This document shows positions 42,460 through 52,262 of a DNA stretch of 64,000 nt, piece after piece (the first letter of the stretch is position 1; each line of letters starts with the position of its first letter). Below the pieces are notes generated by a model. It saw only the letters and a list, made by a program, of their open reading frames with translations. It was not told the DNA's origin and ran no database searches. A program made the translations under genes and the position numbers. Source of the DNA: Phymatolithon calcareum (taxonomy: Eukaryota; Rhodophyta; Florideophyceae; Hapalidiales); NCBI GenBank assembly GCA_977006965.1, contig OZ345383.1, forward strand, positions 1,674,001 to 1,738,000, read 5' to 3'.

Positions 42460-43380
42460 ATGGCCGTCCGTCGTCGCCGCGCATCTCATGCAGGATCCTG
42501 GTACTCTGCCTCTGCTCAGAGTCTGCGTCGTTCTCTCAAGCGTTGGCTCGAGACCGCCCACGAGGCACCGCATGCCGAAGGTCTCCCTGTGGCGGCTCTA
42601 CGAGCCATAATCGCTCCACATGCGGGTTACTCCTACTCCGGACGCATTGCCGCACACGCTTATGCTGCCATCGACGTCGATCGGATCACCCGTGTTTTCA
42701 TTCTAGGACCTTCACACCACGTGTACATCCGCAACAAATGCGCTCTCTCCAACGCTGTTGTGTTGGAAACGCCACTGGGCGCCCTTCCTGTCGACACTTC
42801 CACCGTTGCCGAACTGTACGCCGCCGCAGCGCATCTCTTTCAACCATTCGATCCGTCCGATGATGAGGATGAGCACAGCATTGAGATGCATCTACCGTAT
42901 CTGCGTCATGTTTTCGGCGCGCGTGATGTAAAAGTCATCCCGATTGTCGTCGGTTCTCTCACGGAGGCAAAGGAACGTGAGATCGGTTCCATTCTTTCCC
43001 CCTGGCTGGCAGACCAGTCCACATTGTTTGTGATCAGTTCTGATTTTTGTCATTGGGGTACCAGATTCGACTATGTGAAATACGATCCGTCGCACGGTGA
43101 TATTTGGCAGAGTATTGAGAAACTTGATCGTGCCGCTATGGACAGCATTGAAAGTGGTCAACATCGCGCTTATGCCGAATATCAACGCGACACTGAGAAT
43201 ACTGTATGTGGTCGCCATCCCATTGGGGTGCTTATGAGCGCTATTAATGAATTGCACAGGTCGAATCAAGTCAGTATTGCTACTCGGTTTGTCAAGTACG
43301 ATCAAAGCTCCAAGTGTGAATCTATAAACGATTCTAGTGTGAGCTACGCGAGCGCGTGGGCGTATGTCACAGAATCGTAG
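42460..43380 (+). CDS. MEMO1: MEMO1 family protein
   Basis: Predicted 306-residue protein, ATG at 42460 in a good context (AAAATGGCC). The MEMO signature is complete: RRASHAGSWY near the N-terminus, APHAGYSYSG (52-61, H54), LGPSHHVY (82-89, H86/H87), SIEMHLPYL, PIVVGSL, VISSDFCHWG and NTVCGRHPIG with C250. Conserved His and Cys of the pocket, which bind copper in the human protein, are kept. The fold is related to class III extradiol dioxygenases. In animals MEMO1 acts in migration signalling and copper handling. Length equals the family norm (about 295-305). No intron. Confidence 0.95.
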   Translation: MAVRRRRASHAGSWYSASAQSLRRSLKRWLETAHEAPHAEGLPVAALRAIIAPHAGYSYSGRIAAHAYAAIDVDRITRVFILGPSHHVYIRNKCALSNAVVLETPLGALPVDTSTVAELYAAAAHLFQPFDPSDDEDEHSIEMHLPYLRHVFGARDVKVIPIVVGSLTEAKEREIGSILSPWLADQSTLFVISSDFCHWGTRFDYVKYDPSHGDIWQSIEKLDRAAMDSIESGQHRAYAEYQRDTENTVCGRHPIGVLMSAINELHRSNQVSIATRFVKYDQSSKCESINDSSVSYASAWAYVTES

Positions 43381-44986
43381 CGTCGAAAAACGTGGTCATT
43401 TTGACATTTGCTTGCATGTATCAAGTCTTATCCGATTTTTGTGGAAGAGAAGTATCTTGCATACACCTCTGCTACCTTGAGCCACGGTAGGCAATTTTGT
43501 CTGTCGCCCTGTAAACTCTGTAGAGAGAAGCTTGTTACTTTTTGAGCTACGTCTAAGCGCCTGTCGACCTATTCCGCAAATGCTACCACTGGCCCTCGAA
43601 GTGGATCACCATAACTCGCTTCGGAGACGTGCTTTTCTGCATTAGTGTTGCACCCACTGGCTAGGTCACTGTGACATCGAGGAGAGGCGTGTGTGTTGAG
43701 AGACGTTACCCACTTCCGAGGATTTTCCGTTGATGCCGGGTGGTGAAAAATGCTAATAATATTGTCATTTCGCGCTACAGAAAAATAAGTTTTTCTGATG
43801 GTTTGCTAATAAGCGCCCCGGGGGAGGTCACCCCAACTTTTAGCAGGCTTAGGGTAGGAGCGATATCCGGGAATGGAAAGGGATATTCTTCAGACTGCAA
43901 AAGGAGACTCAGAATATTTGCATAGTTCTAATGCTCAGACGGCAGTGACCTTAATACTCGCTTGGTTATAGGCACTATGAAGCAACTGTGAAGGCGTATT
44001 CGCGAATAAAATCAGCTGTCTGGCGTGAACGATAAGGCGTGCAAGGGCCTTTCAACGCGAGCGGAATTACGCAATTCAGGGATGAGGAGTAGAACCAATG
44101 CACTTGAAAACGTCCACGGCACGGGAATGAAGTGATGCGTTTCTGGAATGAGTGTATCCCGCTTTGCCTTTTTCTTCCATTCCGCAATATCCATTTTGGC
44201 ACACATCGTTTCTCACGCGCGTTCATGGCGGGGGCTGAGGAAGGTGGGCTTATAGGGGTGCGGTGACAAAATTTAAAGATCCATGCTTTCGCTCCTGTTC
44301 GCGCACAGCTCAACAGAGCAGTTTGAAACAAGAAAATCGTGCATCCATAAACAGATATACTGATAGTCCACTTGTCGATTTCGTGGCACAACCAAAATCC
44401 ATGCAAGGCATGATGCACGGCATTTTGCACCCGCGAAATTGCGGTTGCGAACACATTGTACTTTTGTACGGCAAAATAGAACCCAAATTACTATGCTTAT
44501 TGCGCAAACCAATCTTTTGTGCTCTTCATCAACTTGTCCACCTAATGTGCGATAGAAGCGTTCATTAACCGGAAAGGATGCGAAAATGCCACGAAATACC
44601 AACGTCGCCACAGCGATGTGAAATCTGGAAAACACGGCACTTAGCAATGACGAAAGTCGCTTTGTACGCATAGACGGCTCTTGACCTTCCTTTTCCTCCA
44701 ACCATTTCCACTTTCTCCTTGAAATCAGTCTGTCACAGGCGGCGTAAGTTGACGCAAGACGATCTCTGCGTTGTAAGATATTACCGAGAACTCTTGCGCT
44801 TGCGGCAATATAAACTGACGCATTTCAGTTCTCCTCGTCATTGCCCAGCTCCAAGGCGCCGCCAGCAACAGCTGGCAAGCAAAGTCAAGCCGCTGCCCCT
44901 GCTCTTCCAGCTCTATTCATGGTCATCCGATCGTCAAACCGTGCGCTTGAAGTAGTCAAGAAACGCACTTGCGGCGCTTCCTCACA
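43381..44986. other. Spacer with one doubtful small ORF
   Basis: About 1.6 kb. Minus-strand 44206-44012 starts at an ATG and encodes 64 residues, charged at first (MDIAEWKKKAKRD) and then with a hydrophobic stretch (ALVLLLIPEL). It could be a small membrane protein or chance. Nothing else is seen. The right end carries the promoter of the Cys-rich zinc-finger gene. Confidence 0.35.
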
Positions 44987-46144
44987 ATGAGCGCGAATTT
45001 TGGAGACGAGGACGACATGTTCGAATTAGAACAACTCAACGAGCTGTACTACATCGAGGAATTGAGCTCCCCGGACTTCGAATTCCCAGACTTATTCGGC
45101 CCCGACCCACCCCCACTGGATGATTCCGCCGAGGCTTGTGAGGCATTTCTAAAACTCATCAACGATTACGACGAGGAGCAACAAAATGCACCGTCCTCAA
45201 TGCAACAGGTGGATATCCCACTCAACATGGACTTTCCCAATCTGCTGCATATTGACAGACATCCCCCAACCAACACACCAAAAGAAGAACGCCCCGTTCT
45301 CGACCCAGGCCCCGATTCCATCGCCAACATCATTCCAGACGGCGGATTACCGGAACTTGCCCTCGGTCTCGCACTATCGGGCGGGCCCGCCCGGCCACCT
45401 CTTGCAGCACAAGAGCTCACTCCCGCATCTGCGCGGGTGGCAGGAACGTCCGCACGTGCACGCATCCCCCGCAGGGAAGCGCGCATGACGACAGCACACC
45501 AACCCCCGCCACTTGCCAACGCGCCGTCCACGAGCAGCGCGGTCGACGCGACGGGACGTCGAGCGCCGAAACTGCGTTATTCCAAGGGTGCCGCGCCCTC
45601 GAAGTACTGCCACGTCTGCGGACGGTCATCCAAAACGGTATCGGTGGCGCTATGCGGCAACAACACGGTCGGTCTTTGTCGCAAAGTTGTATGCGACAAA
45701 TGTCTGTTGATGCACCAGCGCGACAGTTGGGAGGTGGCGAAACAGCCGGGGTCGGACTGGATTTGCATGCATTGCAAGAGTGAATGTCCGGATCGTGCAA
45801 GATGCCATCAGTATCAACGGAATAATATGAAGCGAAGGCTTAATGGTAGTGGCGAGGTTGTGCGCAAAGCGGCGGGGGCAAGGCCCGTGAAGATGCCGCG
45901 TGCGACACGCGTGCCGAAGGCGGGCGCGAGGACGGCGAAGGTTGGCGGGGAGGGGGAGGGTGTTCGGGGTGGGGCGGGTGGGGTTATGGGGTTTGAGGAC
46001 ATTTCGCCGGGTGGTGTTTTGCAGAGTGTTGGGGCGTTTGGGGGGAATGAGGTTGGGAAGGAGGTGGAGAGCGGAGGGAAGGGGAAGTTGGAGAGGGGGG
46101 ACACAGATCAGAAGGATGTGGGGGGAGTGCAGTTTGGGGTGTGA
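44987..46144 (+). CDS. Cys-rich zinc-finger protein (4CXXC_R1/PHD-like)
   Basis: Predicted 385-residue protein. The upstream frame has no ATG; the first is at 44987 (ACAATGAGC). The N-terminal 75 residues are very acidic (GDEDDMFELEQLNELYYIEE), a likely activation region. Residues about 200-270 hold a cysteine-rich block: YCHVCGRSS, ALCGN, GLCRKVVCDKCLLMH, DWICMHCKSECPD and RARCHQY. The pattern of C-x2-C pairs with W-x-C-x2-C resembles the zf-4CXXC_R1 domain of CDCA7-like proteins and, less well, a PHD finger. The C-terminus is basic, then Gly-rich. A nuclear DNA- or chromatin-binding role is inferred. Not a confirmed CDCA7 orthologue. Confidence 0.75.
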   Translation: MSANFGDEDDMFELEQLNELYYIEELSSPDFEFPDLFGPDPPPLDDSAEACEAFLKLINDYDEEQQNAPSSMQQVDIPLNMDFPNLLHIDRHPPTNTPKEERPVLDPGPDSIANIIPDGGLPELALGLALSGGPARPPLAAQELTPASARVAGTSARARIPRREARMTTAHQPPPLANAPSTSSAVDATGRRAPKLRYSKGAAPSKYCHVCGRSSKTVSVALCGNNTVGLCRKVVCDKCLLMHQRDSWEVAKQPGSDWICMHCKSECPDRARCHQYQRNNMKRRLNGSGEVVRKAAGARPVKMPRATRVPKAGARTAKVGGEGEGVRGGAGGVMGFEDISPGGVLQSVGAFGGNEVGKEVESGGKGKLERGDTDQKDVGGVQFGV

Positions 46145-47736
46145 CTGCGAGGTGTGTTGTAGTTGTGGATGAAATAAACGTGTGTTCCCTTCTTCGCTGG
46201 GAAAGTTATACTGTAGGATGAATTGTGTCATTGTTACGGCGATCACAAGACGGGAAAGTAGGACATGAAATCGGCAATCGACTCAATATACGGCCAGGCA
46301 CTCACGCCTACATGAGTTGAGAAGCTTCGAAATGAACAATGATACTGCTCTCGCTATGTGATGTCCTTCGTGTTACTTGCTCTTCGTAGGACCGGTAACC
46401 GCAGCATGTTGCCCGACACATGTGTCTGAAAGGTTGGTTTGCCTGGTGGGCGGGCGGCACGCGGGTGTGGGGTCAACGTTAGCAGACAGCACATTATATT
46501 TGTCGGAGTTTTTCGTTGGCGCCAGATTGTTAGTCTGGGAGAGGAGTGGAGTTTCTGCCTTCCGCTCGCGCGTCTCAGAAGGTTGGTAATTCAATTGGAA
46601 ACTTCATACAGTAGATACAATGGACGTAATTTTCCAGAAAAAACATGCACGATCTAAAAAAGCGCGCCACAATTATATGTGTAAACTACATAGGGTACGT
46701 ATGATATAGGAAGGAGCATCGATGTTTTGGTATCAAAGAAAGTATCGATGTTGAACCCTATTTTGCCGGTATCAAAGGATATCAGAGTTTCGCCAGTGGT
46801 ATCGATACTATCAAGGATATGATCTACTGTAATGACCAGCTACACGTAGCCTACCGACGATACGTGTAACTACTAGCTACTGATTGAATTGATACTGTAA
46901 TGAAATGTATCTCGCGCTTTCTTCAAGAACCGTGCATTTCATTCCTTCCCGTCAGCCACGTGGCCAATTTCATGACACGTGGACGTTCAGCAGTCCATTC
47001 ATAGTGAGACAACTCTTGATACTGTAGTATCATACCAATCAAAGGTAAATCGAGTATCCGCCATTGAGCAAATTTCCTTGATACTCTATCATACCTCTGA
47101 TATATCACAAGTACAGTAGTCGGTATTATATCAAGCATTCAAATTTGCTTGATGCGCATTCCTAGTATGATACTGAATGCTTCTTACACCGTACTGTATC
47201 GTCGTCGAGCGAATCTTGTTTACGACAGAAACACGTGTGATATTTTGTAGTCGAAATTTTAACCAAAAGTTAAGTCACCGCTTCTCGGCGCAAACCTCGA
47301 ACGCAGTTCGCAGCAGAGCCGGAAATACATTTTCTGCGTGTTGAGATGCACTCACCTTCCTTCCACACACAAGCCACCTGAACGACCGCCATCGTTGAGC
47401 TTTGCTTTTCGCCCCAAACCCCAACTCTCGTGTTCCTCTTCTTCTTCACCCTCTACTCTTCTTCTTCTTGCCCCCTTCTATCAAGTATGCCATTCATCGT
47501 TCTGCGCGCGTCTTTTTATGACTATCCCGTTTTCCAAAGGCGGATGACGCATCGACCGGTACTAATGATAATTCTGTTCATCTTGGCTCGTGTTCTTCTT
47601 CTTGTTTCTGCTTCTGCTGCATGTTGGGTAATCAGATCCGTTTTTCTTTCATTGTTGTCATCCTCCTTTCAAGGGGGAGTTTGTCCAAGCCTTATTCTCT
47701 TTTTCATTGTCTTCCGCAATCAAGTTCATCGCCATT
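46145..47736. other. Spacer with GTATC/GATAC cluster
   Basis: About 1.6 kb without a supported gene. Between 46725 and 47205 the pentamer GTATC or its complement occurs about eleven times, often as GGTATCAAAG or TGATACTG. The final 400 bp, pyrimidine-rich, is probably the 5' UTR and promoter of the GATA gene. Confidence 0.45.
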
Positions 47737-49206
47737 ATGGCTCCAAGTATTCCACAAACCAATGTTTCCCCCGTTACTCCTATCCCATCCCTCAAGTTCC
47801 AGGATACCGCCTTTATGTCATCGGAACTTACCGCCCCGCAAATGTCCCCACTCAGTGATGCTGGCGATGACAAGGCAATGTTCCAGAACAACGCCGACAT
47901 TGATTGTTGGTTTACCATTCCTGACCCCCCGATGCAGGACGACCCCACGAAGACGACGTGCGATGTAATGCCCACCACGGACGTTCACATGTCAGACAAG
48001 TACGTCAGGATGCCTACATCTATGGACATCGACATGGACCTGGATTCCACTTCCCGTGCTCAGGTTCTTTCCTCCTGCGTGCCCAGGCCGGTGTACCAGG
48101 CGGACAACATTGGAATGCCTGTTGAACTTGTCTCACCTGCACCGTCCCACATGGCATCTCTGATGACGGAAAGCCATGAAGTGCTCTCCTCACTCAGTTT
48201 TCTCAATGACCCTGCAGTTCCAGTTCAATCTGTGGTCCCATCTGTGGAGTTATTCGGATCCGTGGGCGAAATTCTGGACGTCAATAATCAATCGATGGCC
48301 TTCCAGGATGAGGAATGTTACATGCCTTTGGAATGTACCCCTGAGGTAAGCCTTCCTATTGCTAGCGAAGAAACTCTTATTTCTGGTGCCCAGCAACCTG
48401 GCAAGACTCATGTACCGGATCACGAAGCGATTGCCAATGCCGTGGAAGGCACGCAGGAACAAGGTTGTCAGGACCTGCCAGTTGCAAAATCCCACCAAAT
48501 TATGACGCCTTCTCAAATATGTCATAACATTCTGCAAAATAACATCCTTACCTCCACCTCGGCCCGCGCTGTATCGGACCCCAGACACCCGCCGGTCAAC
48601 TCCGACCTGCGCCCCTCGCAACTATCGTCTTCCAAAGTCGGCCTTGTGGGCCGTCATCTGAAGCCGCAGCAGGCGGACATTCATCCGCGCCCATCGGTGT
48701 CCCTCGTGCTCCCCCTATCCCAACAATCATCGTTCGCAAGACGCATCGCAACCGCGAAGGCGAGGGGCGACATGGATATGCTCACCTGGTTACAGGCGAA
48801 GGAGAATCAATTAAGAAACAAGAATCCTGAAGTAGACGCTCCGGAACAGCACCCCGTACCTGAGGTTTCACCCGCTTCGTCGCATGATAATGGCAAGAGA
48901 CGTCGCCGTCGACCGAAGGAATTTAAGTTTGAAATGAGCGCCGCATCTAGCGGTGTGGCAAAATCATCTCGCTCTAAGGGATCATCGTCTAAGAAGCGAT
49001 CGCGTACGAAGGCTATTACCGACGTTCCCGATGGCAATGCGCCGGCAGATGGTGAGACAACGGATCCGAATTTGCCGGATCGGGAGAGATGTGCGCGGTG
49101 CAATCTGTCGTCCAAGAATACACCTATGATGCGTAAGGGCCCTGACGGCGCGCGATCGCTTTGCAATGCGTGCGGGTTGAAGTGGAAACGTCATGGCATT
49201 TACTAA
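47737..49206 (+). CDS. GATA-type zinc-finger transcription factor
   Basis: Predicted 489-residue protein; first in-frame ATG at 47737. One GATA finger sits at the very C-terminus: CARC (452-455), 20 residues, CNAC (476-479), then GLKWKRHGIY to the stop ten residues later. C-x2-C-x20-C-x2-C is the longer-loop form known in plant class C/III and some fungal GATA factors. The finger should bind (A/T)GATA(A/G). A basic Arg/Lys/Ser-rich stretch (KRRRRRPKEFKF and the following 60 residues) precedes it and could be a nuclear localisation signal. The remaining 380 residues are Pro/Ser/Thr/Met-rich, without a recognisable domain, and probably regulatory. No leucine zipper or CCT domain seen. Confidence 0.9.
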   Translation: MAPSIPQTNVSPVTPIPSLKFQDTAFMSSELTAPQMSPLSDAGDDKAMFQNNADIDCWFTIPDPPMQDDPTKTTCDVMPTTDVHMSDKYVRMPTSMDIDMDLDSTSRAQVLSSCVPRPVYQADNIGMPVELVSPAPSHMASLMTESHEVLSSLSFLNDPAVPVQSVVPSVELFGSVGEILDVNNQSMAFQDEECYMPLECTPEVSLPIASEETLISGAQQPGKTHVPDHEAIANAVEGTQEQGCQDLPVAKSHQIMTPSQICHNILQNNILTSTSARAVSDPRHPPVNSDLRPSQLSSSKVGLVGRHLKPQQADIHPRPSVSLVLPLSQQSSFARRIATAKARGDMDMLTWLQAKENQLRNKNPEVDAPEQHPVPEVSPASSHDNGKRRRRRPKEFKFEMSAASSGVAKSSRSKGSSSKKRSRTKAITDVPDGNAPADGETTDPNLPDRERCARCNLSSKNTPMMRKGPDGARSLCNACGLKWKRHGIY

Positions 49207-50841
49207 AAGAGTGTAAGAGCGAGGCTTGAGAGAAGGGCGAATACGCGCACGAAACGATGCGCGTTTTCTAGTGAAGTGTTGTGGATGTCTTGGTCTATTT
49301 ATCCCATTTGTCTCGATTCGAGACGATGGCGTTTTTTAGACGCTTGCGATGCGAAACACGTGCCGTCGAAGATATGTTCTTTGAACATGTAGTGTCGGTC
49401 AATTACTCTTGAGGAAATTGTAAAATACTTGGCGCAAAAAACTGGAGCCAAACATATCTAACGCTGGCCTGTAATCCTGTCGAACTGCCGGGTTTTCGAA
49501 GGCCTTGATTGTATTTGAATGTCAGGGACGACAGGCTAATTCAGTTACTGTCCAGACCCTTCAAAGATTTTCTGATAATTCCCCGGGTCGCGTCATTGTA
49601 AGGACTGCCAATGACAATGGCGCCAATGACAATGGCGCTGCAATAGTTTCCGAATGTGGTTCCGTTGACGATGTCAACCGTCGCATGGTGCACTCATTCA
49701 TTCCGAAACCTTCAAGGTCGAAAAGCGTGGCGCGAGAATTGACAATCGGTAAACTCACACCATGAGCATGCCACTTTTTGTCGGAACTTCGTGTATGAAA
49801 TGGCAAAGAAGCGAGATGAATGATATTGTAGAAGGGCGACTGATCGGCACGGCAAAGAGCTCAAGCACATGCGACACAAGTGAGGAACGGCCATCGTATC
49901 AGCGACCAAGCTCGTTGGGCGGAAGGCACACGGAAACTACGGCACCAATGTCCTGAGAGTTTCTACGTCCATAAACGGTGCCCTGGAAATCAAGCAGGCA
50001 AGAGAGCTAGCTACGACGATTTGCATTTGCTTTCGTTGAGCTGCTGAGGCAGTCTGGCAACAAGGGCTTGACGAGATCCAGTTCTATCGCAGAGAACAGT
50101 CGAGCAAGAGCGCGGTCGATACGTTCTGATGCAGCCCCAATTTTTGACTTTGAGGATCTGGGGGTGACCCAGCACGGAAAAGCGTCACTTTTATGAAGGT
50201 CGTCCTCCCTTTTGCTCCATACGTATCCACCAAGGTTTTTTGGCATGAATCGCACAAATAGTAATGCCAACGCAACCAAATTTAGAAACATCGACTCCAA
50301 TGTGCAGAAATATGCATAAGTTTGTTCCTGATCCAAAAATTGGAGCAAGAAGGCGCAATGATGATAGGAAGCTCTTGGAGTGGTAGCTCGCGGTCTAGAA
50401 GTACATGATCACGCCCTTCAGAGTTAGAAGAGCTCGAAGATGCACGCGTCGCTGAATTCGGATAGGCAATAATATTGCCATTTCAAGGGACATGAATGCG
50501 ATATGAAAAGACTGTGTTTTATTTCCATACTCCGGTCCAGGGGGCGCAAGAAAACCTAAACAATACGAATTCAGTTGATAGACCGTTCAGATGGCTCATC
50601 GGGGCCCGAATTGTCCTGCTCCACACTGGGTAAGACAACACAGCATACCACCATCGTGCATACATCGTGCGGCAATACTGTATTGGCCTTGGATGCGTTT
50701 CGAGAATGCCTGAAGGTAGCTTCTTCGCATTGACGGTGGGCGCTGTTGATGCTTTCGAATGGAGAATCCTTTAAGAGTTTTGAGAAGTGGCTTTAAGGTT
50801 CCTGCGTCTCGTCCTACTCACTCACCCACAAGACTGAAAAC
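49207..50841. other. 1.6-kb spacer without supported gene
   Basis: A 15-bp unit, CAATGACAATGGCGC-like, is repeated at about 49608-49641. A minus-strand ORF starting at 50291 (94 codons, MFLNLVALALLFVRF at its start, stop at 50007) could encode a small secreted or membrane protein, but nothing supports it beyond the hydrophobic start. Confidence 0.35.
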
Positions 50842-51651
50842 ATGACAACACTTCAAGACGCTCTTCAGGGCAGGAGTCCACTGCAATCTGATTATGGCAC
50901 AACGAATGAAAGTCAACCTATGCTGAGGAGGACAAACGCTTCGCCACGACTTGTTTTTGAGGACCGGAAGGATAAAACGAAAGATAAAGGAATGGCGATA
51001 TTCATCCAAAATGTCGTCATGGGAGCCAGTGATGGCTTCACAGTACCGTTTGCTCTGGCCGCTGGACTGACAACCACGGTATCTTCCTCACGACTGATTG
51101 TCATCGCCGTTGTCGCCGAGCTTGCGGCTGGACTCATCGCAATGGGACTTGGTGGATACATGGCGGCACACGCAGAAAGAGTATTCCACAGAACGGCGAA
51201 GGAGACAATGATGCAGAAGGTAGAAAGCAATTCTGATGAGATTAAGAAGATGTTTGTTGACATCTTACAACCAATTGGGATTCCAATGGAGAATATCGAT
51301 ATGTCTTTTGAGAAATTGAGAGAAGATCCGGAAAAGTGCGTGGATTTCATCCTCAAGCATGAACTGGCCGCGGATGAAGAGGGAATGAGTGACCCAATTA
51401 AGAGCGGGGCGACAGTGGGAATCTCTTATGTCATTGCCGGGGCTTTGCCGATGATCCCATACCTGATATTCGCGAGTGCACGCCAAGCGTTAATAGTAAG
51501 CGTTGTCGTAGGGTTGGTGACTATGTTTGCATTTGGATGGGTGAAGGCAATCCTTCTTGGGGGAGATCGGAGAGCTTCAGCGATTCAAACTGTTCTGCTG
51601 GGGGCTATTGCTGCCACGGCGTCATACCTCCTGGCAGGATCGTTTTCGTGA
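50842..51651 (+). CDS. Vacuolar iron/manganese transporter, VIT1/CCC1 family
   Basis: Predicted 269-residue membrane protein, ATG at 50842. The family TM1 signature is GASDGFTVPFALAAGLT (61-77), with the Asp/Gly typical of VIT1/CCC1. TM2 follows, containing AELAAGLIAMGLGGYMA, then a hydrophilic, Glu/Met-rich domain (about 110-180, AERVFHRTAKETMM and DFILKHELAADEEGM), which in VIT1 collects metal ions. Three more helices end the chain (GISYVIAGALPMIPYLIF; ALIVSVVVGLVTMFAFG; VLLGAIAATASYLLAG). It should move Fe2+ or Mn2+ into the vacuole in exchange for H+. The N-terminal 50 residues are polar and cytosolic. Confidence 0.92.
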   Translation: MTTLQDALQGRSPLQSDYGTTNESQPMLRRTNASPRLVFEDRKDKTKDKGMAIFIQNVVMGASDGFTVPFALAAGLTTTVSSSRLIVIAVVAELAAGLIAMGLGGYMAAHAERVFHRTAKETMMQKVESNSDEIKKMFVDILQPIGIPMENIDMSFEKLREDPEKCVDFILKHELAADEEGMSDPIKSGATVGISYVIAGALPMIPYLIFASARQALIVSVVVGLVTMFAFGWVKAILLGGDRRASAIQTVLLGAIAATASYLLAGSFS

Positions 51652-52262
51652 TTCTAGAGAGTGCTTGTAAGGGGTTCCGGTCTTTACTATTCTACTTTAC
51701 TATCTTCGACTAGGTCTTCCCTTAGAATTCGTTGAAGTTTTCTTTAATCACGACACAATGTCAGTGTACACTCTTGATATAAAAACCGTCTGACACTCAG
51801 TGCTCCATTTCGTCCTTGACAATAATTCACCGTGGAGTCTTTATTTGCACAGTTTCGTCCTCGCCGAATTGATCCGCTTTCTTGCCGCGCTTACAAATGG
51901 GTGCATCTTTTTTTGCCAATTTCACAACCGACTATCGATTCGCTTCTTCCGCTATCGCAGGATGGGCGGTAAGTCTTACGTAAAGTTTCTTGTTCAATAC
52001 GGTTTAGAAGATGTTGGCATTAGAATTCGCATTGTTGTCATTCGCTTTTCACTCATCGTATATGGACCGGGGCAGTTGCCTTTTTGCTCTCTCGACTCTT
52101 CGGTACAGTATTGGCTCGGACGAATGCACACGATTAAGCTCTGTGACAGGTATGTTTAGAAGTTAAAATTTCCAATAAACTGTTCAAAAATATTTCTCGT
52201 GAGAAGATCACCACTCTCCAAGAGTCCACAGGCACACCGCCTCTGGGGCAGTTCCCCTTTAC
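51652..52262. other. Spacer without gene
   Basis: About 610 bp; an open frame at 51800-52159 lacks any domain-like feature. It should contain the promoter of the helical-repeat gene. Confidence 0.4.

Noticed and set aside
45650-46246. 198-codon minus-strand frame
   Set aside because: Antisense to the Gly-rich end of the zinc-finger gene; Pro/Leu/Thr-rich shadow.
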